Source of the DNA: an uncultured Eudoraea sp.
GTDB taxonomy: Bacteria > Bacteroidota > Bacteroidia > Flavobacteriales > Flavobacteriaceae
Direction: 5' to 3'
DNA length: 64,000 nt
Assembly (NCBI RefSeq): GCF_947490415.1
Contig: NZ_CANLGX010000007.1
Span: forward strand, 1 to 64,000
In this document: positions 8,650-17,647 of the stretch, in pieces
Layout: each line of letters starts with the position of its first letter
Numbering within the stretch: the stretch's first letter is position 1
The notes under the pieces: generated by a model
Databases searched by the model: none
Seen by the model: only the letters and a program-made list of their open reading frames with translations
What the model was told of the DNA's origin: nothing
Position numbers and translations under genes: made by a program

Positions 8650-10608
8650 TTATGATTGGAATATTTTCTTCTCATCTTTATTATCAACATGAGAATCTTC
8701 CCCTAAATTTTTAACCTCAATTTCCTTTTTATCAAGTTCGCAAAAATCAGAATTGTTGGACACAAATTCTGGTACAATGTTTTTCATCAGGCCCACTGTA
8801 TCAGCATTAAAGAACATGTTTGAGACACACAACTCATCAATTTTTGATCGAACATCTGCATAGTCCAAATCCCTTACCTTACTGATCATTATTTTTTTAT
8901 GGTAAGTAGGCAAAGTATTTTCACCGGAAGCTAAAAGCTCTTCGTACAATTTTTCACCCGGACGTAATCCTGTAACCTTTATGTCTATATCCTCAGGATA
9001 TCTCAACCCCGATAGCTTGATCATATTTTTGGCCAAATCAAAGATTTTAACAGATTTCCCCATGTCAAAGATAAAGATCTCTCCTCCCTTACCCATGGCT
9101 CCTGCTTCAAGTACCAATTGAGAAGCTTCAGGGATGGTCATAAAATATCGTGTAATATCTTTATGAGTCACGGTTAAGGGTCCTCCTTTTTCTATCTGCT
9201 TTTTAAATAGAGGTATTACCGAACCATTAGAGCCCAATACATTTCCAAACCTCGTAGTAATAAACTTGGTATTGCTTTGCTGATGCTTACAACTTATGTA
9301 CATCTCAGCAATTCTTTTGGTAGCACCCATTACATTTGTAGGATTAACCGCTTTATCCGTTGAAATAAACACAAACTTATCTACATTATGACTGGAAGAC
9401 AGATCCACCAACATTTTGGTGCCTGCAATATTAATTTTTATAGCCTCATAAGCATTATATTCCATCAGGGGAACATGTTTATAGGCTGCTGCATGGAATA
9501 TTATATTTGGTTTATATTCCTGAAAGAAAGTATTCATTCTGTTTTTATCCCTAATATCCGAAACTATTGGAATAAAGTTGTGAAATCCGTTTTGTTTTAA
9601 TTCCTGCTGCAAATCATAAAGAGGTGACTCTGCCTGATCAATAATGATCAGGGATTTATATTCATAATTAACAATTTGTCTTATAATCTCGCTCCCAATT
9701 GATCCTGCGCCTCCCGTGACAAATATTACCTGATCCTTTAGTTGTTGTGAAATTTTTGAATTTTTAATGTTGATGGGTACTCTATTTAACAAATCCTCAA
9801 TTTGTACCTGTTTTATCTGAGATAATTTTAGTTCTCCGTTTATCCAGTCATCAACCGGTGGTACTATTTTTACCTGTACCGGAAATTCAACTAAACTTTC
9901 AACCAGTTCATTCAAAAAGGTTTTATCTTCACTGTGAATAGAAACAATAATTTCTGTTATATTCCTCTTATCTATAAAGAACGCCGTTAGCTCTTCTCTC
10001 GCATAGACTCTAACCCCATTTAAATTCTTTCCAATTTTTTTTCGATCATCATCTATATAACCTATTACCTTAGAGTTGCTCGCAGTATGACTAGTAAGGG
10101 CATTAAAGGTCAAAACACCCGCCTCACCTGCACCATATATCAGCACATTCTTTGTTACTTTAAATCCCCGGATCATATTATAATACAAGGCCTTAAATAT
10201 ATATCTGGAAGTTGTAAGTGCAATAAAACTAATTAAACTATGAATTATGATAATAGATAAAGGGATGGTAAAATCCTCCATGAAATTCACTTGTCTGTTT
10301 ACTATAACCAAAAATATGGTCAGAATACTGGAAAGGCAGATGGCATTAAATATATTATAGACATCCTGGACTCCAGTATGCCTTATAACACCTTTATATG
10401 ATCCTGTAACAATAAACGCCAAGCCGGCGATGAAAGCCACCAAAGGCAATTGTAATAAAAGTCGGTCGGTATCAAAATTCAGGGTTAAATTAAACCTGAT
10501 GAAATAAGATAAAACAAAAGAAATGCTTATTAAAAATATGTCAATACCCAAAACCAGCCATTTAGAGGCATATCTATGAGCATTGTTTACGAGGTAGCTT
10601 CTTATCAT
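8650..10608 (-). CDS. UDP-N-acetylglucosamine 4,6-dehydratase-like protein (CapD/WbpM/PglF family)
   Basis: Four N-terminal membrane segments (about residues 15-135) are followed by a Rossmann-like fold (VLIYGAGEAGVL, about 150-165) and the SDR dehydratase domain (FVTGGAGSIGSEII near 293-306). The active-site stretch STDKAVNPTNVMGATKR has the Met/Lys arrangement of large UDP-GlcNAc 4,6-dehydratases in place of the usual Tyr/Lys. The product would be a UDP-2-acetamido-4-keto-6-deoxyhexose. The gene overlaps the upstream aminotransferase by 4 bases (ATGA), which fits sequential action to give a 4-amino-2,4,6-trideoxy sugar. The C-terminal ~60 residues are charged and poorly conserved. Confidence 0.92.
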   Translation of the reverse strand: MIRSYLVNNAHRYASKWLVLGIDIFLISISFVLSYFIRFNLTLNFDTDRLLLQLPLVAFIAGLAFIVTGSYKGVIRHTGVQDVYNIFNAICLSSILTIFLVIVNRQVNFMEDFTIPLSIIIIHSLISFIALTTSRYIFKALYYNMIRGFKVTKNVLIYGAGEAGVLTFNALTSHTASNSKVIGYIDDDRKKIGKNLNGVRVYAREELTAFFIDKRNITEIIVSIHSEDKTFLNELVESLVEFPVQVKIVPPVDDWINGELKLSQIKQVQIEDLLNRVPINIKNSKISQQLKDQVIFVTGGAGSIGSEIIRQIVNYEYKSLIIIDQAESPLYDLQQELKQNGFHNFIPIVSDIRDKNRMNTFFQEYKPNIIFHAAAYKHVPLMEYNAYEAIKINIAGTKMLVDLSSSHNVDKFVFISTDKAVNPTNVMGATKRIAEMYISCKHQQSNTKFITTRFGNVLGSNGSVIPLFKKQIEKGGPLTVTHKDITRYFMTIPEASQLVLEAGAMGKGGEIFIFDMGKSVKIFDLAKNMIKLSGLRYPEDIDIKVTGLRPGEKLYEELLASGENTLPTYHKKIMISKVRDLDYADVRSKIDELCVSNMFFNADTVGLMKNIVPEFVSNNSDFCELDKKEIEVKNLGEDSHVDNKDEKKIFQS

Positions 10609-11738
10609 AAAACCGTTTTAAGGATTAGGGCAACAATTCTTTCCAAATCTTCCTTTCTGAGATTCGAACCACTAGGCAAACAAAGACCGCGATCAAACAA
10701 ATCTTCTGAGGTTCCGTCTGTAAAGCTTGGATACTTATTAAAAACCGGTTGTAAGTGCATTGGTTTCCATAATGGCCTGGACTCGATATCTTCTTGTAAA
10801 AGGGCCAAACGTATTTTTTCTCTTGCTTCAAAGGAAGGAGTAAGGATGCATGTAAGCCATCTGTTACAAAAATAACCCGTAGGTTCCATTAAAAATTCTA
10901 TTTCTTTTAGTTCAGCTAAATTAGTCCTGTAAAATTCGAAATTCGCTCTCCTGGCTGTTACCCTTTCATCTAGAACTTCCATCTGCCCACGACCAATTCC
11001 TGCAAGCACATTGCTCATTCTGTAATTATAGCCAACATGAGAATGTTCATAATGGGGAGCATCATCCCTTGCCTGAGTAGCTAAAAAAACTGCTTTATTT
11101 TTTATTTCCTCTTTCCTGCTGACCAATGCGCCGCCGCCTGAGGTTGTAATTATTTTATTACCATTGAAGGAAAGTATCCCAATATCACCAAAACTACTGC
11201 ATTTAATTCCGCTATAAGTGCTTCCCAGTGCTTCTGCACTATCTTCCACAATAGGAATATTGTATTTTTCAGAAATTTTTCTTATTTCAACAATCTTATA
11301 GGGCATTCCATATAGATGAACAGCTACAATAGCCTTTGGTTTTTTACCTAAAGCCATTCTGTTAATGATTGCTTTCTCCAACAACTGTGGTGAAATATTC
11401 CAGGTATCTCGCTCACTATCAACAAACACAGGTTTAGCCCCAAGATAGAGAATAGGATTAGCTGAAGCAGAAAAAGTAAAGCTCTGGCATAGTACTTCAT
11501 CATCACGGGATACCCCTAAAAGTTCCAAGGCAAGATGAATTGCCCCTGTTCCGGAACTCAAAGCCGCAACATAAACATCATTTTGGATGTACTCCTTAAT
11601 AGCCATTTCAAATTGGTTGACATTTGGTCCTAATGGCGCAACCCAATTCGTATCAAAGGCCTCTTTAACATATACCTGTTCCATGTCACCCATGTGGGGA
11701 GATGAAAGCCATATTTTAGTTTTTATTGCAGTTTCCAA
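10605..11738 (-). CDS. DegT/DnrJ/EryC1/StrS family sugar aminotransferase (PglE-like)
   Basis: This is a PLP-dependent aminotransferase that would aminate the 4-keto sugar made by the overlapping CapD-type enzyme. The family motifs are complete: SSGTGAIHLALELLGV near residue 60, the PLP-phosphate region EDSAEALGSTY, and SFNGNKIITTSGGGALVS with the PLP lysine at about residue 195. Length 377 aa is standard. METAIKTKIWLSSPHMG is a typical start for PglE-like proteins. It is the first gene of the minus-strand operon aminotransferase - dehydratase - wza - wzc; its promoter must lie in the AT-rich divergent region at 11739-12241. Confidence 0.92.
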   Translation of the reverse strand: METAIKTKIWLSSPHMGDMEQVYVKEAFDTNWVAPLGPNVNQFEMAIKEYIQNDVYVAALSSGTGAIHLALELLGVSRDDEVLCQSFTFSASANPILYLGAKPVFVDSERDTWNISPQLLEKAIINRMALGKKPKAIVAVHLYGMPYKIVEIRKISEKYNIPIVEDSAEALGSTYSGIKCSSFGDIGILSFNGNKIITTSGGGALVSRKEEIKNKAVFLATQARDDAPHYEHSHVGYNYRMSNVLAGIGRGQMEVLDERVTARRANFEFYRTNLAELKEIEFLMEPTGYFCNRWLTCILTPSFEAREKIRLALLQEDIESRPLWKPMHLQPVFNKYPSFTDGTSEDLFDRGLCLPSGSNLRKEDLERIVALILKTVL

Positions 11739-12241
11739 AATTGATTTTTAAGTCTTAAAGTTTGGTTGTGAGATTTCTAAATCGAAATTTAAAATTATAT
11801 CGAAATTAAATCAGAAAATAATATTGATTCAACTATTCGCTAAAGTTTGAATTTAATTCGATCAAGTACAAAGTTTATACTTTAGATTCACATCCAAAAA
11901 CCTCATTTAATAAACTTTGATTTTTTATTAACAATACTATAAACACTTATTGTTCAATGTATAATATAAGTTATTTTATTTACAAATTTAAGGTATTAAT
12001 AGGAATTTATCTACAATAATTAGCCACTAATAGATGAGCATAATTTCTTTTTTACATTTGTAATATTTTGGAAATTTTATCTAAACAAGTTACTCGATAA
12101 TTTTCATAGAATATTACTTAATATCTTTTCATTTATGCAGTTGATCGTTATTATTGTATCCCTCAAATAATTTTTACAGCTATTTCGGATTTAATAATTG
12201 AATTTCACCATTTCTATTTTAATTGATTATATATTTAAATC
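11739..12241. other. AT-rich divergent intergenic region (promoters for both arms)
   Basis: This 503-base stretch contains no gene I can support. It separates the minus-strand export operon from the plus-strand sugar and sulfation genes, so it should hold two divergent promoters. It is strongly AT-rich. TACATTTG at 12053-12060 matches the Bacteroidota -7 consensus TAnnTTTG, but I do not see a convincing -33 TTTG at the right spacing, so no promoter is called. Confidence 0.4.
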
Positions 12242-13279
12242 ATGAAAATTCTTGTCACAGGTGCTGCAGGTTTTATTGGGTTCTTTGTATCAAAAAGGCT
12301 TTTGGATAAAGGACATACAGTTATTGGCCTTGATAATATTAACGATTACTATGATGTACAGCTCAAATACGAACGCCTGGCTCAGTTGGGTGTTGATCAA
12401 AACAAAGCAAAAGTTTACCATAAAATAACGCGCAGTAATTCAGAAGCCAATTTTTCATTTATCCGCCTGAATTTAGAAGATAGGGAAGCCCTTCCGCTGC
12501 TCTTTAAAACCGAAAAATTTGATGTGGTTTGCAATTTGGCGGCCCAGGCCGGGGTTCGTTACAGCCTGGAAAACCCCGAAGCGTACGTTGACAGCAATAT
12601 AGTGGGGTTTCTTAACATTCTGGAATGCTGCAGACACCATAAAATCAAACATTTGGTTTATGCCAGTAGTTCCAGTGTTTATGGCTTAAATACCAAAATT
12701 CCGTTCGAAACAACCGACAATGTAGACCACCCTATAAGCCTTTACGCGGCTACTAAGAAAAGTAACGAACTAATGGCCCATACCTATAGTCATTTATATG
12801 GTTTCCCAACCACAGGATTGCGCTTTTTTACAGTCTATGGGCCATGGGGACGCCCGGATATGGCCATGTTCCTTTTTACTGAAGCTATTGAAAAAGGGAA
12901 TCCTATAAAGGTATTTAACCACGGCCAAATGGAACGCGATTTTACCTATATTGACGATATCACAGAAGGAGTAGTACGGATAATAGAGGGTTCAGTTGAA
13001 AAAAGACTCGGGTTAAATGAACTTTACAAGCTATATAATATTGGAAACAATAATTCGGTAAAGCTGTTAGATTTTATCGAAGCTATCGAAAAAGGTCTGG
13101 GTAAAGTTGCTGTAAAAGAAATGCTGCCCATGCAACCGGGTGATGTAACCAGAACCTGGGCTAATGTAGATGATTTAATAAGAGACTATAATTATAGTCC
13201 AAGTACACCAATTCAAAAAGGAGTAGAAAACTTTATAAACTGGTATCTGGAGTTCTATAAAAAATTAAACTATTTGTGA
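12242..13279 (+). CDS. UDP-glucuronate 4-epimerase-like NAD-dependent epimerase
   Basis: This is an extended SDR epimerase. The NAD-binding motif GAAGFIG lies at residues 7-13. GLDNINDYYDVQLKYERL is the characteristic N-terminal stretch of CapI/LpsL-type UDP-glucuronate 4-epimerases. The catalytic region has ASSSSVYG and YAATKKSNE (YxxxK). The product would be UDP-galacturonate from UDP-glucuronate, the latter coming from the UDP-glucose dehydrogenase at 21.7 kb. Length 345 aa is usual. It is the first plus-strand gene after the divergent region and is separated from cysQ by about 150 bases. Specificity for GlcA is inferred from family resemblance. Confidence 0.87.
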   Translation: MKILVTGAAGFIGFFVSKRLLDKGHTVIGLDNINDYYDVQLKYERLAQLGVDQNKAKVYHKITRSNSEANFSFIRLNLEDREALPLLFKTEKFDVVCNLAAQAGVRYSLENPEAYVDSNIVGFLNILECCRHHKIKHLVYASSSSVYGLNTKIPFETTDNVDHPISLYAATKKSNELMAHTYSHLYGFPTTGLRFFTVYGPWGRPDMAMFLFTEAIEKGNPIKVFNHGQMERDFTYIDDITEGVVRIIEGSVEKRLGLNELYKLYNIGNNNSVKLLDFIEAIEKGLGKVAVKEMLPMQPGDVTRTWANVDDLIRDYNYSPSTPIQKGVENFINWYLEFYKKLNYL

Positions 13280-13431
13280 ATAATAGATTTATAAAGGCAT
13301 GTTGGTATTTATAAGGAGTTATTTTAAGTCCAAGCTATTCTATTTAACGGTGGTATATTTCCGAAACTTGAATCTTATTCTGAACCTTTTATCTTCTTAT
13401 CATCGATAGTTTATAATATTAGATCGTAAAT

Positions 13432-14298
13432 ATGAAATATTCATTGATTAATGCCAATGAAATTACGACTTTTACAAATCAAAAAAAAAAGATGACCAAA
13501 ACTACTAATCCATTACTACTTGCTATTACTGCATCTATCCATGCAGGAAAGGCTATTCTTGATATTTATAACAAACCGGAATTTGAATCCCATTTAAAAA
13601 ATGATCAGTCACCGCTTACCGAAGCGGATTTGGTAGCAAGTAAAATTATCAATAATCACTTAATAGATACCCCTTATCCCATTATCAATGAAGAAATAAA
13701 GAATAAGGACTATGCAGAGCGTAAAATATGGGAAACCTGTTGGATTGTAGACCCGCTGGACGGAACAAAAGAATTTATTAAAAGAAATGGTGAATTTACA
13801 GTGAATATTGCCTTATGTAAAAATGGAGCGCCTATTTTAGGTGTTATTTATGTCCCGGTATCCCGGGAATTGTACTATGCAGATGTAAACTCCCAAAGCG
13901 CATTTAAAACAATTCTTGATGACAGTCACGGGTTTACTTCTAAAATTTTAAATGAAGAAGATCGCATATTTCCTTCCAAACCAAATAAATCTTTAATGCG
14001 CGTGGTAGGAAGTCGTTCCCATATGAATGACACTACACTTGATTTTATTAATGAAGTAGAGAAAAAATATGAAAAAGTAGAAATCGTATCTAAAGGAAGT
14101 TCTTTGAAATTCTGTTTAGTTGCCGAAGGTAAAGCCGATGTATATCCCCGCTTTGCCCCTACTATGGAATGGGACACCGCAGCAGGACAGGCTATTTGCA
14201 AGGCAGCCGGGCTTAAGGTGATCTCCAGGGAAACTAACGAAGAATTGGACTACAACAAAGAAAATTTATTGAATCCTCATTTTATAGTTAGTACTTAA
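13432..14298 (+). CDS. cysQ: 3'(2'),5'-bisphosphate nucleotidase CysQ
   Basis: CysQ hydrolyses PAP (3'-phosphoadenosine 5'-phosphate), the by-product of PAPS-dependent sulfation. The inositol monophosphatase fold is clear: SPLTEADL, the metal-binding WIVDPLDGTKEFIKRNGEFT, and the C-terminal EWDTAAGQAICKAAG. The track start gives 288 residues, but the ATG at 13492 (MTKTTNPLLL, residue 21) gives a length closer to the family, and the first 20 residues look unconserved; either start is possible. The stop codon overlaps the start of the next gene (TAATG). It leads the operon cysQ-DUF2061-cysC-cysD-cysN. Confidence 0.92.
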   Translation: MKYSLINANEITTFTNQKKKMTKTTNPLLLAITASIHAGKAILDIYNKPEFESHLKNDQSPLTEADLVASKIINNHLIDTPYPIINEEIKNKDYAERKIWETCWIVDPLDGTKEFIKRNGEFTVNIALCKNGAPILGVIYVPVSRELYYADVNSQSAFKTILDDSHGFTSKILNEEDRIFPSKPNKSLMRVVGSRSHMNDTTLDFINEVEKKYEKVEIVSKGSSLKFCLVAEGKADVYPRFAPTMEWDTAAGQAICKAAGLKVISRETNEELDYNKENLLNPHFIVST

Positions 14299-14729
14299 TG
14301 ACTAATATTTCCCATAAAAGACATATTGCAAAGACCATTACATGGCGGATTGTAGGTACCATAGATACCATTTTGTTGTCATGGCTCATTTCGGGTAATC
14401 CTCTGACCGGACTCAAAATTGGGTTTTCAGAAGTAGTAACCAAAATGATTTTGTATTATTTACATGAAAGGGCCTGGTTTAATATTGGAATTGCCGAAAG
14501 TCGTAAAAGACATCTAATTAAGACCATAACATGGAGATTTGTGGGTACATTAGATACCATTTTACTATCTTGGCTCATCTCCGGAAATCCTTTAATTGGT
14601 TTAAAAATAGGAATGGCTGAAGTAGTTACAAAAATGGTTTTGTATTATTTTCACGAGCGGGCATGGTACAAAATCAACTTTGGCTTGCCTAAAAGAAATC
14701 AGACAAAAAAATGGAAAAAAATATTGTAG
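14298..14729 (+). CDS. Tandem DUF2061 small membrane protein
   Basis: Two near-identical copies of a ~50-residue DUF2061 domain are joined head to tail. The first is TITWRIVGTIDTILLSWLIS and the second TITWRFVGTLDTILLSWLIS, each followed by SGNPL.GLKIG..EVVTKM and a YHERAW-type motif. Each copy probably contributes two short membrane helices. Its function is not known; DUF2061 genes often sit beside cysC in marine bacteria, so a role linked to sulfate or sulfonucleotide handling is plausible but unproven. The start overlaps the cysQ stop by one base, and the end overlaps cysC by 19 bases, so tight co-translation is expected. Confidence 0.85.
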   Translation: MTNISHKRHIAKTITWRIVGTIDTILLSWLISGNPLTGLKIGFSEVVTKMILYYLHERAWFNIGIAESRKRHLIKTITWRFVGTLDTILLSWLISGNPLIGLKIGMAEVVTKMVLYYFHERAWYKINFGLPKRNQTKKWKKIL

Positions 14730-15313
14730 CCCATACTTATAGAATTGACAGGGAAGCCCGAAGAAAATCTTACGGACATAATTCCTTTTTGATATTCTTT
14801 ACCGGATTATCCGGGTCCGGAAAGTCAACAATAGCCAACGTTCTTGAGGAAAAACTCTTTTCCGAAAGTATAAAAACCTATGTTTTAGATGGGGATAATG
14901 TGCGTCGGGGTATTAATCAGGGTCTTACGTTTAGCCCGGAAGACAGATCAGAAAATATTCGAAGAATTGGAGAAATATCCAAATTGTTTATTGATGCAGG
15001 AATAGTTATATTGGCTGCATTTGTTGCACCATATGAAAAAGACAGACAGCAAATAAAAAAGACCGTTGGAAATAAAAACTATGTAGAGGTATTTGTGAAT
15101 ACTAGTTTGGAAGTCTGTGAAGCCCGGGACGTAAAAGGTCTGTATAAAAAAGCTCGAAACGGAGCCATAAAAAATATGACAGGTATTTCTGCTCCCTACG
15201 AGCCTCCTAAAAATCCTACAGCTGAAGTAACTCAGGAGAACTCTGTAGAGGAAGCTGTGCAGATCATATATGATAAAATTAAAAATAAATTAAGTCTTAA
15301 AGATAATGAGTAA
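14711..15313 (+). CDS. cysC: Adenylyl-sulfate kinase CysC
   Basis: CysC phosphorylates APS to PAPS, the universal sulfate donor. Walker A GLSGSGKS lies at residues 32-39. The APS-binding region VLDGDNVRRGINQGLTFSPEDRSENIRR is typical, as is FVAPYEKDR and the KGLYKKARNGAIKNMTGIS lid. Length 200 aa is normal and no sulfurylase fusion is present. It overlaps DUF2061 by 19 bases and cysD by 8 bases. With three sulfotransferases nearby, PAPS is most likely meant for polysaccharide sulfation. Confidence 0.96.
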   Translation: MEKNIVAHTYRIDREARRKSYGHNSFLIFFTGLSGSGKSTIANVLEEKLFSESIKTYVLDGDNVRRGINQGLTFSPEDRSENIRRIGEISKLFIDAGIVILAAFVAPYEKDRQQIKKTVGNKNYVEVFVNTSLEVCEARDVKGLYKKARNGAIKNMTGISAPYEPPKNPTAEVTQENSVEEAVQIIYDKIKNKLSLKDNE

Positions 15314-16211
15314 ATATTTTTTGAATTATTTAGACGAACTAGAATCCGAGGCAATTTATGTACTTAGGGAGGTCTGGGCTCAATTTCAAAATCCTGTAAT
15401 ACTTTTTTCAGGTGGAAAAGACTCTATTGTGTTAACCCATCTTGCAAAAAAAGCGTTTTATCCAAGTAAAATTCCTTTTGCACTAATGCATGTAGATACA
15501 GGCCACAATTTTCCGGAAACCATTAAATTCAGAGATGATCTGGTTAGCGAACTTGATGCCCGACTTATAGTGGGGTTAGTTCAGGAATCCATTGACCAGG
15601 GTCGTGTAGCTGAGGAACAGGGTAAACACGCCACCAGAAATGCGTTGCAAATCACTACTTTATTGGATACCATTGAGGCTCATAAAATAGATTGTGCCAT
15701 TGGTGGAGGAAGAAGGGATGAAGAGAAAGCCAGAGCTAAAGAGCGTTTCTTTTCACACCGTGATGATTTCGGGCAGTGGGATCCGAAAAATCAGCGACCG
15801 GAATTATGGAACATTTTTAATGGAAAACACTTTGAAGGTGAGCATTTTAGGGTGTTCCCTATAAGTAACTGGACGGAGATGGATGTGTGGAATTATATAA
15901 AGAGGGAACAAATTGAAATCCCATCGCTCTATATTGCTCATGAAAGAGAAGTTGTTTGGAGAAACGATTCCTGGATTCCAAATTCTGAATTCCTGACTTT
16001 ACATGATAATGAAAAAATAGAAACGAAAAAAATCAGGTTCCGTACATTAGGTGATATAACGATTACCGGTGGTATTGAATCTGAAGCCGATTCTCTGGAA
16101 AAAATTGTGAATGAAGTTTCGGCTATGCGACAGACAGAACGTGGTAACAGAACTGATGACAAACGATCTGAAAATGCCATGGAGGACAGAAAAAAGCAAG
16201 GATATTTTTAA
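15306..16211 (+). CDS. cysD: Sulfate adenylyltransferase subunit 2 CysD
   Basis: CysD is the PP-loop subunit of ATP sulfurylase, making APS from sulfate and ATP with CysN. The PP-loop SGGKDS is at residues 35-40, followed by HVDTGHNFPETI, the GGGRRDEEKARAKER stretch and PISNWTEMDVWNYI. The C-terminal TLGDITITGGIES and the end at ENAMEDRKKQGYF are classic CysD. Length 301 aa is standard. It overlaps cysC by 8 bases and precedes cysN by 17 bases. Confidence 0.97.
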   Translation: MSKYFLNYLDELESEAIYVLREVWAQFQNPVILFSGGKDSIVLTHLAKKAFYPSKIPFALMHVDTGHNFPETIKFRDDLVSELDARLIVGLVQESIDQGRVAEEQGKHATRNALQITTLLDTIEAHKIDCAIGGGRRDEEKARAKERFFSHRDDFGQWDPKNQRPELWNIFNGKHFEGEHFRVFPISNWTEMDVWNYIKREQIEIPSLYIAHEREVVWRNDSWIPNSEFLTLHDNEKIETKKIRFRTLGDITITGGIESEADSLEKIVNEVSAMRQTERGNRTDDKRSENAMEDRKKQGYF

Positions 16212-16228
16212 AAAATTAGAAAACTTTT

Positions 16229-17485
16229 ATGAAAATTAATAATAATCAGTTATTGCGATTTACTACCGCAGGAAGTGTTGATGACGGGAAAAGCACTTTA
16301 ATCGGTCGCTTGTTATACGATTCCAAATCCATTTTTGAAGACCAATTGGAGGCCATTGAAAATACCAGCAGACAAAGAGGTCATGAGGGGGTAGATCTTG
16401 CTTTATTTACAGATGGACTCAGAGATGAACGCGAACAGGGCATTACTATTGATGTTGCCTATAGATATTTCACGACGCCTAAAAGAAAGTTTATCATTGC
16501 CGACACCCCGGGACATATTCAGTATACCCGAAATATGGTAACGGGAGCTTCCACAGCAAACGCAGCCATAATTTTGATTGATGCAAGACATGGAGTGATA
16601 GAGCAAACCAAACGACATGCTTTTATAGCCTCCCTTTTGAATATTCCGCATATCATCGTATGCATAAACAAAATGGATCTTGTAGATTTTAATGAAGAAG
16701 TCTATAATGATATTATCAAACAATTTGAGGCGTTCTCTTCCAAATACATAGTTACGGACATCCGGTTTATTCCCATAAGTGCGCTATTGGGTGATAATGT
16801 GGTACACAGATCAGAAAACATGTCATGGTACAATGGAGGTGCACTTTTACACACCTTAGAAACTATACATATAAGCAGTGATTATAATAAAGTGGACGCC
16901 CGTTTACCTGTGCAAACTGTTCTTCGTCCTCAGCGCGATGGGTTTTTGGATTACAGAGGATACGCAGGAAGGGTAGCAAGCGGTCTTTTAAGAAAGGGAG
17001 ATGCAGTAACTGTATTGCCTTCAGGATTTACTTCTATTATAGATTCTATCCAGGGGCCTTCAGGAGAGTTAGATGAAGCCTTTGCACCAATGTCTGTATC
17101 TATTACCCTAAAAGATGATATAGATATTGGCAGAGGTGATATGATAGTCAGAACAACCAATATTCCGGAAACCTCCCAGGATATAGAAGCTTGGTTATGT
17201 TGGTTGCATAATAATTCCGCCAAACCCAGGGCTAAATATACCATCAGGCATACTTCAAACGAACAAAAGGCTATGATAAAAGAAGTATTATTTAAAATTA
17301 ATATTAACACTTTAGCTCATAATACCGAAGACAAAGACCTGAATATGAACGATATATGTAAAGTTCTTATTAGAACTACGCAGCCCCTTATGGTAGATTC
17401 GTATAGGGAAAACAGATCAACCGGAAGTTTTATTTTGGTTGATGAAAATACGAATGAGACCGTTGCTGCGGGAATGATTGTTTAA
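16229..17485 (+). CDS. cysN: Sulfate adenylyltransferase subunit 1 CysN
   Basis: CysN is the GTPase subunit that drives APS synthesis by CysD. It has an EF-Tu-like G domain: GSVDDGKSTLIGRLL (P-loop, residues 15-29), EQGITIDVAYRYF (switch I), DTPGHIQYTRNM (G3) and NKMD (G4). It ends after the C-terminal beta-barrel domains at 418 residues, so there is no fused CysC kinase; CysC is separate upstream. No cysH or sulfite reductase follows, so the operon stops at activated sulfate, consistent with feeding sulfotransferases. Confidence 0.97.
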   Translation: MKINNNQLLRFTTAGSVDDGKSTLIGRLLYDSKSIFEDQLEAIENTSRQRGHEGVDLALFTDGLRDEREQGITIDVAYRYFTTPKRKFIIADTPGHIQYTRNMVTGASTANAAIILIDARHGVIEQTKRHAFIASLLNIPHIIVCINKMDLVDFNEEVYNDIIKQFEAFSSKYIVTDIRFIPISALLGDNVVHRSENMSWYNGGALLHTLETIHISSDYNKVDARLPVQTVLRPQRDGFLDYRGYAGRVASGLLRKGDAVTVLPSGFTSIIDSIQGPSGELDEAFAPMSVSITLKDDIDIGRGDMIVRTTNIPETSQDIEAWLCWLHNNSAKPRAKYTIRHTSNEQKAMIKEVLFKININTLAHNTEDKDLNMNDICKVLIRTTQPLMVDSYRENRSTGSFILVDENTNETVAAGMIV

Positions 17486-17647
17486 ATCTATAATTAAAAA
17501 GGAATACTTAATTAATAAGCAGTATAGTTGCCTGTTAATTTTTATAAACAAGATAATCTTCTAACACTTTCAACGAAATATTTGCAGCTATAGCGAATTA
17601 TTAAACTAAAATGTGCTTATAAGAGATTATCTTATTTTCTTTGCTTT

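Noticed and set aside
12053-12060. Bacteroidota-type -7 promoter element TACATTTG
   Set aside because: No convincing -33 TTTG at the right spacing, so it is mentioned but not called.
13432-17485. Assimilatory sulfate reduction operon
   Set aside because: PAPS/APS reductase and sulfite reductase are absent; the operon ends at activated sulfate and has cysQ and sulfotransferases nearby.
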